Positions 6,910 to 14,394 of a stretch of DNA of 64,000 nucleotides are shown here, piece after piece. The stretch is taken from NCBI GenBank assembly GCA_022825895.1, contig JAJDVX010000004.1, forward strand, positions 1 through 64,000. Reading direction: 5' to 3'. A program made the position numbers and the translations under genes. The notes under the pieces were generated by a model, which ran no database searches, had not been told where the DNA came from, and saw only the letters and a program-made list of their open reading frames with translations. The number at the start of each line of letters is the position of its first letter. Position 1 is the first letter of the stretch. The DNA is from Chloroflexota bacterium. Lineage in GTDB: Bacteria > Chloroflexota > UBA11872.

Positions 6910-8211
6910 TCAAGACGGGACCTTCATTCCCGCCAGCATTTCGTCGGTGATGAAACGGCCCAGGCCAAACATCTTGCGGTCCGAGTACCAGAGGGTGCGC
7001 TGGCCGTTGTGCTCGGTGAGGCTGGCGTACATGGAGAGCCACGGGCGGTAGAAGGGCGGAACGCCCACGCCGTTGGTGTCGAAGAGAAACTTCGGGTCAC
7101 TGAACCAGATGGGCTGGTGAGCTCCGGGACGGAATTCGCCCACCGCGATGAATTGCGGCCGACGGGCGCGGGTGTTGTCGGTTGGCCCGCCAGCCCCGTG
7201 TCCCCAGCCATCGTGGTTCTGGAGGAATTGCAGGTAGCGGCCATCCCGCAGGCGGTAGAGCGGCGTGGGGGACACCGGGTTTTGCATCGGCACGCCTCCG
7301 TCCTTGAAGCGCAGCATCTCGGTAGGCCGCCAGGAGTGCCCGTGGTCGTCGGACACCGTGTACCAGATCTGTCCGTTGCGGGTGCGCATGACCGCGAACA
7401 GGCGGTCGTCGGGCAGCAGTGCGACCGCCGGTTCCTGGCAGAACGACAAGTCCGTCGGGGCGTCGGGATCGGTTGTGATGGGCACTGCGATCAGCTCGTC
7501 GCTGTCGGGTAGCCAGGTAATTCGCACGTCCCGTGGTTCGGGCCCCTCGTCGATGTTGTCGAAGCGCATGAACTGGCAACGGCACTCGCTGTTAAAGATC
7601 TTGGCCGTGCCGTCCGGCTTACGGACGACGAGCGGTCGTCCGGCCGCGGCGGATGACCACTCGGTGTAGCCCACCAGCACGCGGTCGCGCGCGTCCCGGA
7701 TCGGTTTCTGCCATACCAGGGCGTTGGCGCCGATGCTCGGGTCGGGGTGGCTGAGGATGGTTCGCCGGTAGGGAATGTCGACATTGCCGGGCGCCCAGGT
7801 GCGGCCATCGTCGTCGGAGTAGCTGCAGCGCATGACGCTGGTTGTGTAGTCGGTCCCGACGGCCGTGGCCTTGTTGTAGAAGACGTAGATGCGGCCCGTG
7901 CGGCTGATCACGGGAAACCCGAAACACGCGACCTGGCCGTACGTTGGGCCCGGCGGGTCAAATGCGCCAGGGTTGGACCAGGTGCGGCCGCCGTCTTCGC
8001 TGCGCGCGTAGAGCACGGTCTGGTCGGAGGCGTCCGGCGCGGCGCCGTAGGTCCAGACGGCCAGCAGGTCGCCCCCCGGCGTCACGTCCACCAGCACGTG
8101 ATCGACAGCCTCGACAAACTGCGGCGGCTGCTTGGGCAGGAAGAGGACCAGGTCAGGGTCGGTGCGGCACCAATCGTCGCTGAAGCACTCGTAGTCGCCG
8201 GCGACCGGCAT
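6910..8211 (-). CDS. sialidase-like / BNR-repeat beta-propeller protein
   Basis: 433-residue protein with Asp-box (BNR) repeats typical of the six-bladed sialidase fold: SEDGGRTW, SDDDGRTW and SDDHGHSW. An exo-sialidase or related glycosidase role is likely, but the canonical FRIP arginine motif near the N-terminus is not obvious, so substrate specificity is open. There is no signal peptide; the first residues are MPVAGDYECFSDDW. It is transcribed alone, divergent from the MarR regulator across a ~350-bp gap, and its 3' side runs into the repeat mosaic. It is less similar to the two sialidase-like genes at 11120 and 13069 than those are to each other. Confident for the fold, moderate for the activity. 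Confidence 0.75.
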   Translation of the reverse strand: MPVAGDYECFSDDWCRTDPDLVLFLPKQPPQFVEAVDHVLVDVTPGGDLLAVWTYGAAPDASDQTVLYARSEDGGRTWSNPGAFDPPGPTYGQVACFGFPVISRTGRIYVFYNKATAVGTDYTTSVMRCSYSDDDGRTWAPGNVDIPYRRTILSHPDPSIGANALVWQKPIRDARDRVLVGYTEWSSAAAGRPLVVRKPDGTAKIFNSECRCQFMRFDNIDEGPEPRDVRITWLPDSDELIAVPITTDPDAPTDLSFCQEPAVALLPDDRLFAVMRTRNGQIWYTVSDDHGHSWRPTEMLRFKDGGVPMQNPVSPTPLYRLRDGRYLQFLQNHDGWGHGAGGPTDNTRARRPQFIAVGEFRPGAHQPIWFSDPKFLFDTNGVGVPPFYRPWLSMYASLTEHNGQRTLWYSDRKMFGLGRFITDEMLAGMKVPS

Positions 8212-8558
8212 GGGGCGCCTCGCTTGCCATCAGCCCAGACGCGCTCCGCCCAGGCAGCGGCAGCCTAGATCGTTGCCCGGGTTTCTAGCGAACCGCAGGG
8301 ACCGAATGCGGCACGTGGAACCTGCGGAGACCCAGGCAATCCGGATGCTCGCCGCGACTCCGGCCTCCTGCATCCCGCATTTCGGGTTGGCCTGGCCCCG
8401 ATCGCCCGGCGGGCCTGAGCGCCTCCGGCGCGCCTCGGCCATCAGGACGCGCCCAAAACCGATGCGTGAAATATCTGTGCGCTTGACAATGAGTGCTAAG
8501 GCAACTAACGTCTCTTGTTGAGTCGTATAGCGAACGGCAACGATGCTCGGAGCGTGTC
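8212..8558. other. divergent intergenic region, sialidase-like / marR
   Basis: No gene is seen in this ~350-bp gap. It should hold promoters for both flanking genes. A plausible one for the regulator is at 8483-8511. An imperfect inverted pair ACAATGAG (8487-8494) and CTCTTGTT (8512-8519) flanks that -10 box and might be an autoregulatory site, but it is weak. Confidence 0.45.
8483..8511 (+). promoter_or_regulatory. sigma70-like promoter upstream of marR
   Basis: TTGACA at 8483-8488, a 17-bp spacer and TAACGT at 8506-8511. The predicted start near 8518 leaves a ~40-nt leader to the GTG at 8559. The -35 box is perfect and the -10 box matches at the three most important positions. Confidence 0.5.
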
Positions 8559-9029
8559 GTGGCGAACGAGCAGAGGGAATCGGCTGGGTCGCTAGGCCTT
8601 GTGGTCAGCACTGTCGTCGCTGCTCACGCCAAGCTGGCGGGAGAGGTGCTGGCGCCCTTCGAGATCGCCCCGGTCCAGTGGTCCATCCTCCAAGAGTGCG
8701 CCCCCGCCTTAGGCACCACAGCCACGCAGTTGGCGCGCGTCGTTCCAATTGATTCCACGTCCATCAGCCGCAACGTCGAACGGCTGGTACGGCTCGGCCT
8801 GCTGCAACGGCAGCGGCTTGCGCGTGACCGGCGCGTCGTCCGTTTGACGCTCACAGACGACGGCCACGCCATACTCCCGGAAATCATGAAGCGGATGAAG
8901 GTCGTCGACGCCACGCTATTGGCCGGGGTCACGGCGCATGAATACGACTGCTTTCTTCGAACTGTGCGCAAGGTCGCGGCCAACGTGGCGCGCTCCGCCG
9001 AGCAAGCCGATCCCGACCACCCCGGGTAA
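8559..9029 (+). CDS. MarR-family transcriptional regulator
   Basis: 156-residue winged-helix regulator. The core reads WSILQEC, then a helix-turn-helix around TATQLARVVPIDSTSISRNV and a wing with DRRVVRLTLTDDG, the usual MarR signature, ending in a C-terminal dimerisation helix. GTG 8559 is preferred because GGAG lies at 8549-8552 (6-nt spacing). An in-frame ATG at 8493 would add 22 residues lying across the promoter. Members bind small ligands, often phenolics or drugs, and repress neighbouring genes; the divergent sialidase-like gene is the nearest candidate target. Ligand unknown. Confidence 0.85.
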   Translation: MANEQRESAGSLGLVVSTVVAAHAKLAGEVLAPFEIAPVQWSILQECAPALGTTATQLARVVPIDSTSISRNVERLVRLGLLQRQRLARDRRVVRLTLTDDGHAILPEIMKRMKVVDATLLAGVTAHEYDCFLRTVRKVAANVARSAEQADPDHPG

Positions 9030-9173
9030 GCCACGCCGAGTGTCCTGAGACGGTCCGGCTGATGATGCCCCTCTTGTTCGGAGTCCCTCGTACGTCAACC
9101 AACAGGGGCCGGATCGTGTTTGCGCCGCGTGGCAGCGCTTTCCGCTCCTGGCCCAGGTGAGGGGATCCCCAGG

Positions 9174-9268
9174 CGGAGGTGCATGGGAGTCGAACCCACC
9201 TGGAACGCTCACCAGCGCCCCACAACGGTTTTGAAGACCGCGAGGACCACCCGGCCCCGTCCACCTCC
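9174..9268 (-). tRNA. selC: tRNA-Sec (anticodon TCA)
   Basis: A 95-nt minus-strand tRNA. The acceptor arms GGAGGTG (5' end at 9268) and CACCTCC pair, followed by discriminator G at 9174. The anticodon loop CTTCAAA carries TCA (9232-9234 complement) on a GCGGT/ACCGT stem. The D stem CGGGG/CCTCG is long, the T loop is TTCGACT on GTGGG/CCCAT, and a very long variable arm GGGGCGCT/AGCGTTCC has eight pairs including G-U. A long extra arm, extended D stem and UCA anticodon together identify selenocysteine tRNA. The eighth acceptor position is a G-G mismatch, and CCA is not encoded. No selA, selB or selD gene and no clear selenoprotein is in the window. Confidence 0.92.
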
Positions 9269-9325
9269 GTGGTCACGCTAGCAGGTTTGGAAGGGTAGTT
9301 CGGGGCACCGGCGCCGCCGGCCAGT

Positions 9326-9354
9326 TTGATGGTGCCGCGTCGAGGCGATAGACT
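9326..9354 (+). promoter_or_regulatory. possible promoter for binding-protein gene
   Basis: TTGATG at 9326-9331, a 17-bp spacer, TAGACT at 9349-9354. This puts the transcript start near 9361, about 38 nt before the GTG at 9399. Each box matches consensus at four of six positions. Confidence 0.4.
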
Positions 9355-9398
9355 GCTGCGGCAACGAACTTTTTAAGTCTGAATTGTATGGGGGCGTA

Positions 9399-10979
9399 GT
9401 GTCACCAACGATCACGCGTCGACGTCTGCTTGCCGGATCTCTGGGTGTAGCCGGCGCCACCGTATTGGCGGCCTGTGGCGAGACCCAGGTGGTCGAGGTG
9501 GAGAAGATCGTTACCCAGGAAGTGATCAAGGAAGTCCCGGTCGAGAAGATTGTGACGCAGACGCAAATCAAGGAAGTCCAAGTCGACAGGATTGTGACGC
9601 AGACGCAGATCAAGGAAGTTGCCGTCGAGCGGGTCGTCACCAAGATCGTTGAAGTTGAGGCGGAGCCGCAGGCCCGCACGGTGAAGTTCAACTTCGAAAC
9701 GGACCATACGTCCGGCCCTCGAGGCAAGTCGACGCAGTGGGCGATCGATCGCTACAACCAGATCAAGCCAAACACGATCGTCAAGTTCATTGCGCAGCCC
9801 GACCAATTCAGCGAGAAGATCAATATCCAGGCGGTGGCGGGTACGCTTTCCGAGATCAGTCTGTTGGGCGACTCGACGTTTCAACAGTGGGTTGATGCCG
9901 GGACGTGGCTTCAGATCAACGATCTTCTAGCCAAGAACCCTGACTTCACGCCCGCCGAGTACCACTTCTCAGGCGAGGTGTATACGGACAACAAGGAGCC
10001 GCCTGGCCCGCTGCCCTACGACGACACAATGCGGGGGCCGCAGTACGGCATGCCCTACCAGGGCGCTGGAATCGCGGCATTCATCTACAACGTCGATCTC
10101 CTGAATGCGGCGGGCGTTCCGGAGCCCACCGATGGCTGGTCATACGACGACATGCTCGAGGGCGCCATGAAGGTCCGTGATCAGGAGACGGGCGTCTGGG
10201 GACTCAACTCCGGCATCCTTGGCATGCAGCACCAGTGTTGGGGGTTTAACGGGCTCCAGAAATACATCATGGGTCCGGATGGTCACCTGGTCTTGGGCAA
10301 CTTCCAAGGCGCCGGGCGGGAGTCCCTCCAAAGAGCCTATGACTACATTCACACCTACGATGTGCAGTTCAGATCGGAGCAGCGGCAGGAGATCGGCGGC
10401 GAATACGGCAACCCGTTTAACGCCGGGTTGCAGGGCTTCGACCACGGCAGAGGACGCAGCACGGGCTTCAACCTGACCCGAATTGGAGATCGCTTCCGAT
10501 GGGCGCAGGCCCCGAAACCGCGTGGGCCGCACCCAACCTCAACGGGCGACAACGAGTACGTGGATCAGCCGCATATCATAGCCTCCACGGCCACGATTAC
10601 GGGCGTCGAAGAGCAGGTGGTCGATTTCGCGGTCTTCATGGCGGGTCCCGAGGTCCAAGCGCGTAACGGCATCGACCGGGGCTTTTACCCGTGCCGGCGC
10701 GGCGTCCAAAACAATCCCGAGGCCGTCGCGCCCCCGCCGGAGCGCATGGAGGAAATGTACCTGATTTACGAAAAGTGCCTGATGCGGCCGGGCGGCATCT
10801 ACGTACCCGGATCGCCCTCAGGGCGCGGCGAAGTCGAAGGCATGTGGGTGCGACCCGTTCAGAGTCTGTTTGCCGGCGACATATCGGTCGACGAGGCGGT
10901 GGAGGTCGCCGAGAGAGACGTCAGCGTGCAGATGGCCAAGTACAAGGCGGATCTGGACGCCGGTCGCGTCAGTCGCTAG
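9399..10979 (+). CDS. ABC transporter substrate-binding lipoprotein, Tat-exported
   Basis: About 526 residues. The N-terminus has a twin-arginine motif (ITRRRLLAG) and a lipobox ending LAAC (C26), so the protein is folded before export and lipid-anchored. Residues ~30-90 form a repeated linker of E/K/V-I-V-T units (EKIVTQ, IKEV), common in Chloroflexota binding proteins. The rest is a family-1-like extracellular solute-binding domain opening VKFNFETDHTSGPRG. GTG 9399 is chosen because GGGGG lies at 9390-9394 and the start then matches the sibling protein at 17524. No permease is adjacent; it precedes two sialidase-like genes on the same strand, suggesting a glycan-derived sugar ligand. Confidence 0.85.
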   Translation: MSPTITRRRLLAGSLGVAGATVLAACGETQVVEVEKIVTQEVIKEVPVEKIVTQTQIKEVQVDRIVTQTQIKEVAVERVVTKIVEVEAEPQARTVKFNFETDHTSGPRGKSTQWAIDRYNQIKPNTIVKFIAQPDQFSEKINIQAVAGTLSEISLLGDSTFQQWVDAGTWLQINDLLAKNPDFTPAEYHFSGEVYTDNKEPPGPLPYDDTMRGPQYGMPYQGAGIAAFIYNVDLLNAAGVPEPTDGWSYDDMLEGAMKVRDQETGVWGLNSGILGMQHQCWGFNGLQKYIMGPDGHLVLGNFQGAGRESLQRAYDYIHTYDVQFRSEQRQEIGGEYGNPFNAGLQGFDHGRGRSTGFNLTRIGDRFRWAQAPKPRGPHPTSTGDNEYVDQPHIIASTATITGVEEQVVDFAVFMAGPEVQARNGIDRGFYPCRRGVQNNPEAVAPPPERMEEMYLIYEKCLMRPGGIYVPGSPSGRGEVEGMWVRPVQSLFAGDISVDEAVEVAERDVSVQMAKYKADLDAGRVSR

Positions 10980-10994
10980 CGCACGGCAGGCTGT

Positions 10995-11038
10995 CGTCGC
11001 GGTCCGGCCAATCTCCAGGATGCGCGGGGACCGCGACG
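10995..11038 (+). other. intercistronic stem-loop after binding-protein gene
   Basis: An 11-bp perfect stem CGTCGCGGTCC (10995-11005) with GGACCGCGACG (11028-11038) around a 22-nt loop, 16 nt after the stop codon. There is no T-run, so an mRNA-stabilising or partial attenuation role is more likely than full termination. Analogous stems follow the other two binding-protein genes (17458-17491, 26286-26326). Confidence 0.6.
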
Positions 11039-11119
11039 GCGGCCGTGGCGTTCGCCCGACGGGCGGACGGACGGCTGGAGCCACTGCATGATCGCCCTTC
11101 CGAGAAAGCGGGATGCCGG

Positions 11120-12493
11120 ATGACGGATCCATTCTTTGAGCAGGTGGATGTGTTCTTTCCCGGTCAGGGCGACACATTGACCCAAGCGCCGGCGTATCAC
11201 TGGGAGCGCAACGCAGCGCCGGCGGAGGTTTCCGCCAAGGAAGGCCTGTCCGAGCAGACCGAACGCCGGTCTGACGCTCTGCACACGTACGGCGTGACGG
11301 CCAACTTCTATACCAGCACCCGAGATCCCAATTCAGTGCTCGTGGCGGTGATTGGGACGGACCGTGCCGAACGAAGCAAGCTGGCGCGAGCGAAGATCAC
11401 GATGGACTTCACGAACCTTCAATACCACGACTTCGATGGATTCGGCGTCCATCTGCCAGGACTGATCGTCACGGCTGCCGGGAGTGTGGTCGCCGTCTGC
11501 CAACGGCGCCACGGGGGCATGGGTGACGGCGGCCACGAGAACGATGTCCTCATGTCGCGCAGCGAGGACGACGGCACGACGTGGTCGCGACAGCGGGTGA
11601 TCTATGCGGAGAAGGGTCAGTACACCTTCCTCGGCGCCATTGTCGAGGACCGAATCTCGAGCGCGCTCCTGGTTGTCGGATGGGACATGCCGGCGGGCGT
11701 TGTGGATGACCTCGGGTACTTCAGCACGTATGCCGAGAAGGGCGGCGGGTTTTGGATCGTCCAGAGTGACGATGATGGAGTGACATGGTCAGAGGCGCGG
11801 CGTGTCGACCCGAGGCCGAATCCGGATGGGTGGACCGGCTGGCCAAACAACAGCGTGCACGGGGTTCAGCTAGGCGCGGGGCCGCATTCCGGGCGGCTGG
11901 TGGTTCCGGGGTTTCTTTACAAGGAGGGCGAGCCTGGAGAGGTGCCGGGGGTGCGCGGCGGGTTGCTGTACAGCGACGACCACGGCGAGACCTGGACGGT
12001 CGGCGCCGAGCTCCCCGAGGGATCGGACGAGGTGTCGCTGGTGGAGACCGCGGGCGGCGAAATCTACGTCAGCTATCGGAGGAATACCTGCCGAAGGGAC
12101 GGACGCACGTTCGCCCGCAGCCGGGACGGCGGCACGAGCTTCTATGAACTGGGCGAGCATGAGGAACTCAGCGGCCGGCCTGTCCACGTTGGGCTGGCTC
12201 GTCATGCCTCGGCCGCTCGCAGCCATCCGGACGTCCTGCTCTTCTCACATCCCGTTGGAGTCAATCACCTTATCCCCGGCGGGGCGGACATGATGATCTA
12301 CGTCAGCCGGGACGACGGACGTACCTGGCCGATGTCGAAACTCATCGACCGGAGACCGTGTCGATACTCAGACCTGGCCGTAACCGCGGACGGCACCGTG
12401 CTATGCATTTACACGGTCGGCGAGGTGCGAGACAGCGAGAAGCTCACGGTCGCTCGCTTCAACCAGGAGTGGTTGTTTGCCTCGTCAGCTTGA
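11120..12493 (+). CDS. sialidase-like BNR-repeat protein
   Basis: 457-residue propeller protein with five Asp-boxes in order: SEDDGTTW, SDDDGVTW, SDDHGETW, SRDGGTSF and SRDDGRTW. The usual sialidase FRIP region reads GVHLPGLIV here, so the arginine is not conserved and sialic-acid cleavage is uncertain. No signal peptide. ATG 11120 is chosen because similarity to the paralog at 13069 starts here (shared FE.VDV..PG.G.TL). The frame is open further upstream, but that part overlaps the preceding gene in another frame. It forms a likely operon with the binding protein before it and the small lipoprotein and paralog after it. Confidence 0.78.
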   Translation: MTDPFFEQVDVFFPGQGDTLTQAPAYHWERNAAPAEVSAKEGLSEQTERRSDALHTYGVTANFYTSTRDPNSVLVAVIGTDRAERSKLARAKITMDFTNLQYHDFDGFGVHLPGLIVTAAGSVVAVCQRRHGGMGDGGHENDVLMSRSEDDGTTWSRQRVIYAEKGQYTFLGAIVEDRISSALLVVGWDMPAGVVDDLGYFSTYAEKGGGFWIVQSDDDGVTWSEARRVDPRPNPDGWTGWPNNSVHGVQLGAGPHSGRLVVPGFLYKEGEPGEVPGVRGGLLYSDDHGETWTVGAELPEGSDEVSLVETAGGEIYVSYRRNTCRRDGRTFARSRDGGTSFYELGEHEELSGRPVHVGLARHASAARSHPDVLLFSHPVGVNHLIPGGADMMIYVSRDDGRTWPMSKLIDRRPCRYSDLAVTADGTVLCIYTVGEVRDSEKLTVARFNQEWLFASSA

Positions 12494-12648
12494 GAGGCGC
12501 GCCGGCACGCCTGTCGTGAAGCTGGATGCCTCGCGGCATGCGTCGGTTTCGGCCTGCCCATGCACTCAAGGGCCGCGGTCACCTACGCGAGTCCGATGCC
12601 CCACTTATCAACCCGACGGCCGAAGGTGGCGTTGTGGAGGGTGACTTT

Positions 12649-12894
12649 ATGCGCTCGTCGAAGAAGTTGACTCGGTACGTTTCCGGCGCAGTGCTTGCGT
12701 TGTTGACGGCCATGGTGGTTGTGGGTTGCGAAGCAAGCGATGAATTCGAGTACATGAAGAGTGAGCGGCAGATGATGCGGCACGGTGACTATGGCCCTGG
12801 AATGAGCGATGCCGATCGACAGAAGCTCCAGGAGAGCTACGCGGCCAAGCAACTGTCTAAGGTGACGCCGACCAGCGGTGCCGCGGCGCCATAG
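12649..12894 (+). CDS. small lipoprotein, unknown function
   Basis: 81 residues with a lipoprotein signal peptide: a basic start MRSSKKLTR, a hydrophobic core and lipobox VVVGC, leaving a charged mature part (EASDEFEYMKSE, then MSDADRQKLQESYAAKQL). GGAGG at 12636-12640 with 8-nt spacing fixes ATG 12649; an upstream in-frame ATG at 12526 lacks such a site. No family is recognised. Its place between two sialidase-like paralogs on the same strand suggests it is co-transcribed and works at the membrane with the binding protein or the propeller enzymes. Confidence 0.75.
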   Translation: MRSSKKLTRYVSGAVLALLTAMVVVGCEASDEFEYMKSERQMMRHGDYGPGMSDADRQKLQESYAAKQLSKVTPTSGAAAP

Positions 12895-13068
12895 AGTCGG
12901 GCACGGTGGCGAGGCGCTGTGCCAACACCGGACGACCGGCCCCAGGTGCTGCTCGTGCCCATAGGGCATCTGTCAAGTGCATGCCCGTGCACCCCGGTCG
13001 CCGTGCGCATCAGCAAACGCCAGCCCTGCCAGGCTGCGTACATCCTGGTCTGATGAAGGAGCCGAACC

Positions 13069-14352
13069 ATGCCTGCTGAGTTGTTTGAGACGGTGGACGT
13101 ACTTCTGCCGGGCGTTGGCGAGACGCTCAATCAGGACGTGGCCGCCCATTGGCAGGCGAGCGAAAGCCTGACAGCGCAGATCTACCTGGGACAGCTCGGA
13201 CAGGAGGAGGTCATGCTCCACCTGTCGGGCCTGACGGCCGCTCAACGGCGCCTCCTGACCGAACGGCCCGTGATCGTCGATGCCGGCTGGGCCCATCACG
13301 TGATTGACGGATATGGGGTTCGCATACCCGGGATCCTCGTCACGCCTCGCGGCACGGTCATTGCGGTCTGCCAACAGCGGGTGGGCTCCCTGGCCGATGG
13401 CGGCCACGCGACGAATGTCCTGGTGACGCGCAGCGAGGACGGCGGCAGGAACTGGACGCGGCAGGAGGTGCTGTTTGCGGAAGCGGGCATCAACACCTTC
13501 CTTGGTCCGATCCTCGCTGACCGCGATACGAACGATGTGTTTGTGACCTTCTGGAAGCTGCCGCAGGCGGAGGGCAATGGCCTGGGCTACTTCGCTCCAT
13601 ATGCGGAAATGGGCGGCGGGTTCTGGATGGTGCGAAGTTCGGACGAGGGCCAGAGTTGGTCCGAGCCGTATTTCGTCCGCCCGGCGCCGAACGCGGAGGG
13701 TTGGGTCGCCTGGGTGAACAACTCGTCGCGCGGGGTGCAGCTGGCGCGAGGCCCGCGGGCCGGTCGGCACGTGATCGCGGGGTTTCTCTTCAAGGCCGGC
13801 GAGGAAGGGCAGGCCCCCGGCGTGCGCGGCGGCCTGGTGTACAGCGACGACCATGGCGAGACTTGGCACGCGGGCGCCGTTCTACCCGCGGGTTCGGACG
13901 AACTCATCCTGGAAGAGACGGAAGACCGCGGCATCTACGTGAATTACCGGAAGAATCGGCCCTACTACAACGGACTGCGCTGGTTTGCGCGCAGTTCGGA
14001 CAGCGGGGAAAGCTTCGACGCCCACGGGCAGCACGAGGAGCAGATCACGCCGTGCTGCCACGCCGGACTCGTTCGATACTCGAGCACGGACGACGGCGGC
14101 GAGAACGTGTTGCTGTTCAGCAATCCGAGGGGCCCCAGCCGCCGCAATCTGACGGTTCGGCTCAGCCGCGACGACGGCAGGACATGGCCGGTAGCTCGTA
14201 CGGTAACCAGCGATCTGGCCGGCTACTCGGACCTGGCGGTTCTGCCCGACAAGACGATTCTGTGTATCTGGGAAGGCGGCACGCAGCGCTACCACGAGAA
14301 GATCAGCGCGGCGCGCTTCAACCTGGACTGGGTGCTGGCAGGGGACGACTGA
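13069..14352 (+). CDS. sialidase family protein (FRIP-like motif present)
   Basis: 427-residue six-bladed propeller candidate. GVRIPGILVT at residues ~84-93 carries the RIP triad (R85) expected of exo-alpha-sialidases. Five Asp-boxes follow: SEDGGRNW, SSDEGQSW, SDDHGETW, SSDSGESF and SRDDGRTW. AAGGAG about 8 nt upstream supports ATG 13069. Paralogous to the gene at 11120, which has lost the RIP arginine; the pair may have divided roles. No signal peptide is visible, so substrates would be imported oligosaccharides. Related propellers cleave other glycosidic bonds, so sialic acid is the leading but not the only option. Confidence 0.8.
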   Translation: MPAELFETVDVLLPGVGETLNQDVAAHWQASESLTAQIYLGQLGQEEVMLHLSGLTAAQRRLLTERPVIVDAGWAHHVIDGYGVRIPGILVTPRGTVIAVCQQRVGSLADGGHATNVLVTRSEDGGRNWTRQEVLFAEAGINTFLGPILADRDTNDVFVTFWKLPQAEGNGLGYFAPYAEMGGGFWMVRSSDEGQSWSEPYFVRPAPNAEGWVAWVNNSSRGVQLARGPRAGRHVIAGFLFKAGEEGQAPGVRGGLVYSDDHGETWHAGAVLPAGSDELILEETEDRGIYVNYRKNRPYYNGLRWFARSSDSGESFDAHGQHEEQITPCCHAGLVRYSSTDDGGENVLLFSNPRGPSRRNLTVRLSRDDGRTWPVARTVTSDLAGYSDLAVLPDKTILCIWEGGTQRYHEKISAARFNLDWVLAGDD

Positions 14353-14394
14353 GCGGGTGCGTAGCGCCCCGAAATCAGCGCTAGGCCGGCATCG

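Noticed and set aside
9030-9173. Small gene between marR and tRNA-Sec
   Set aside because: No start with a ribosome-binding site and no coding pattern; probably spacer.
10995-11038. Rho-independent terminator after the 9399 gene
   Set aside because: No run of T follows the stem and the next gene lies on the same strand, so termination is not supported.
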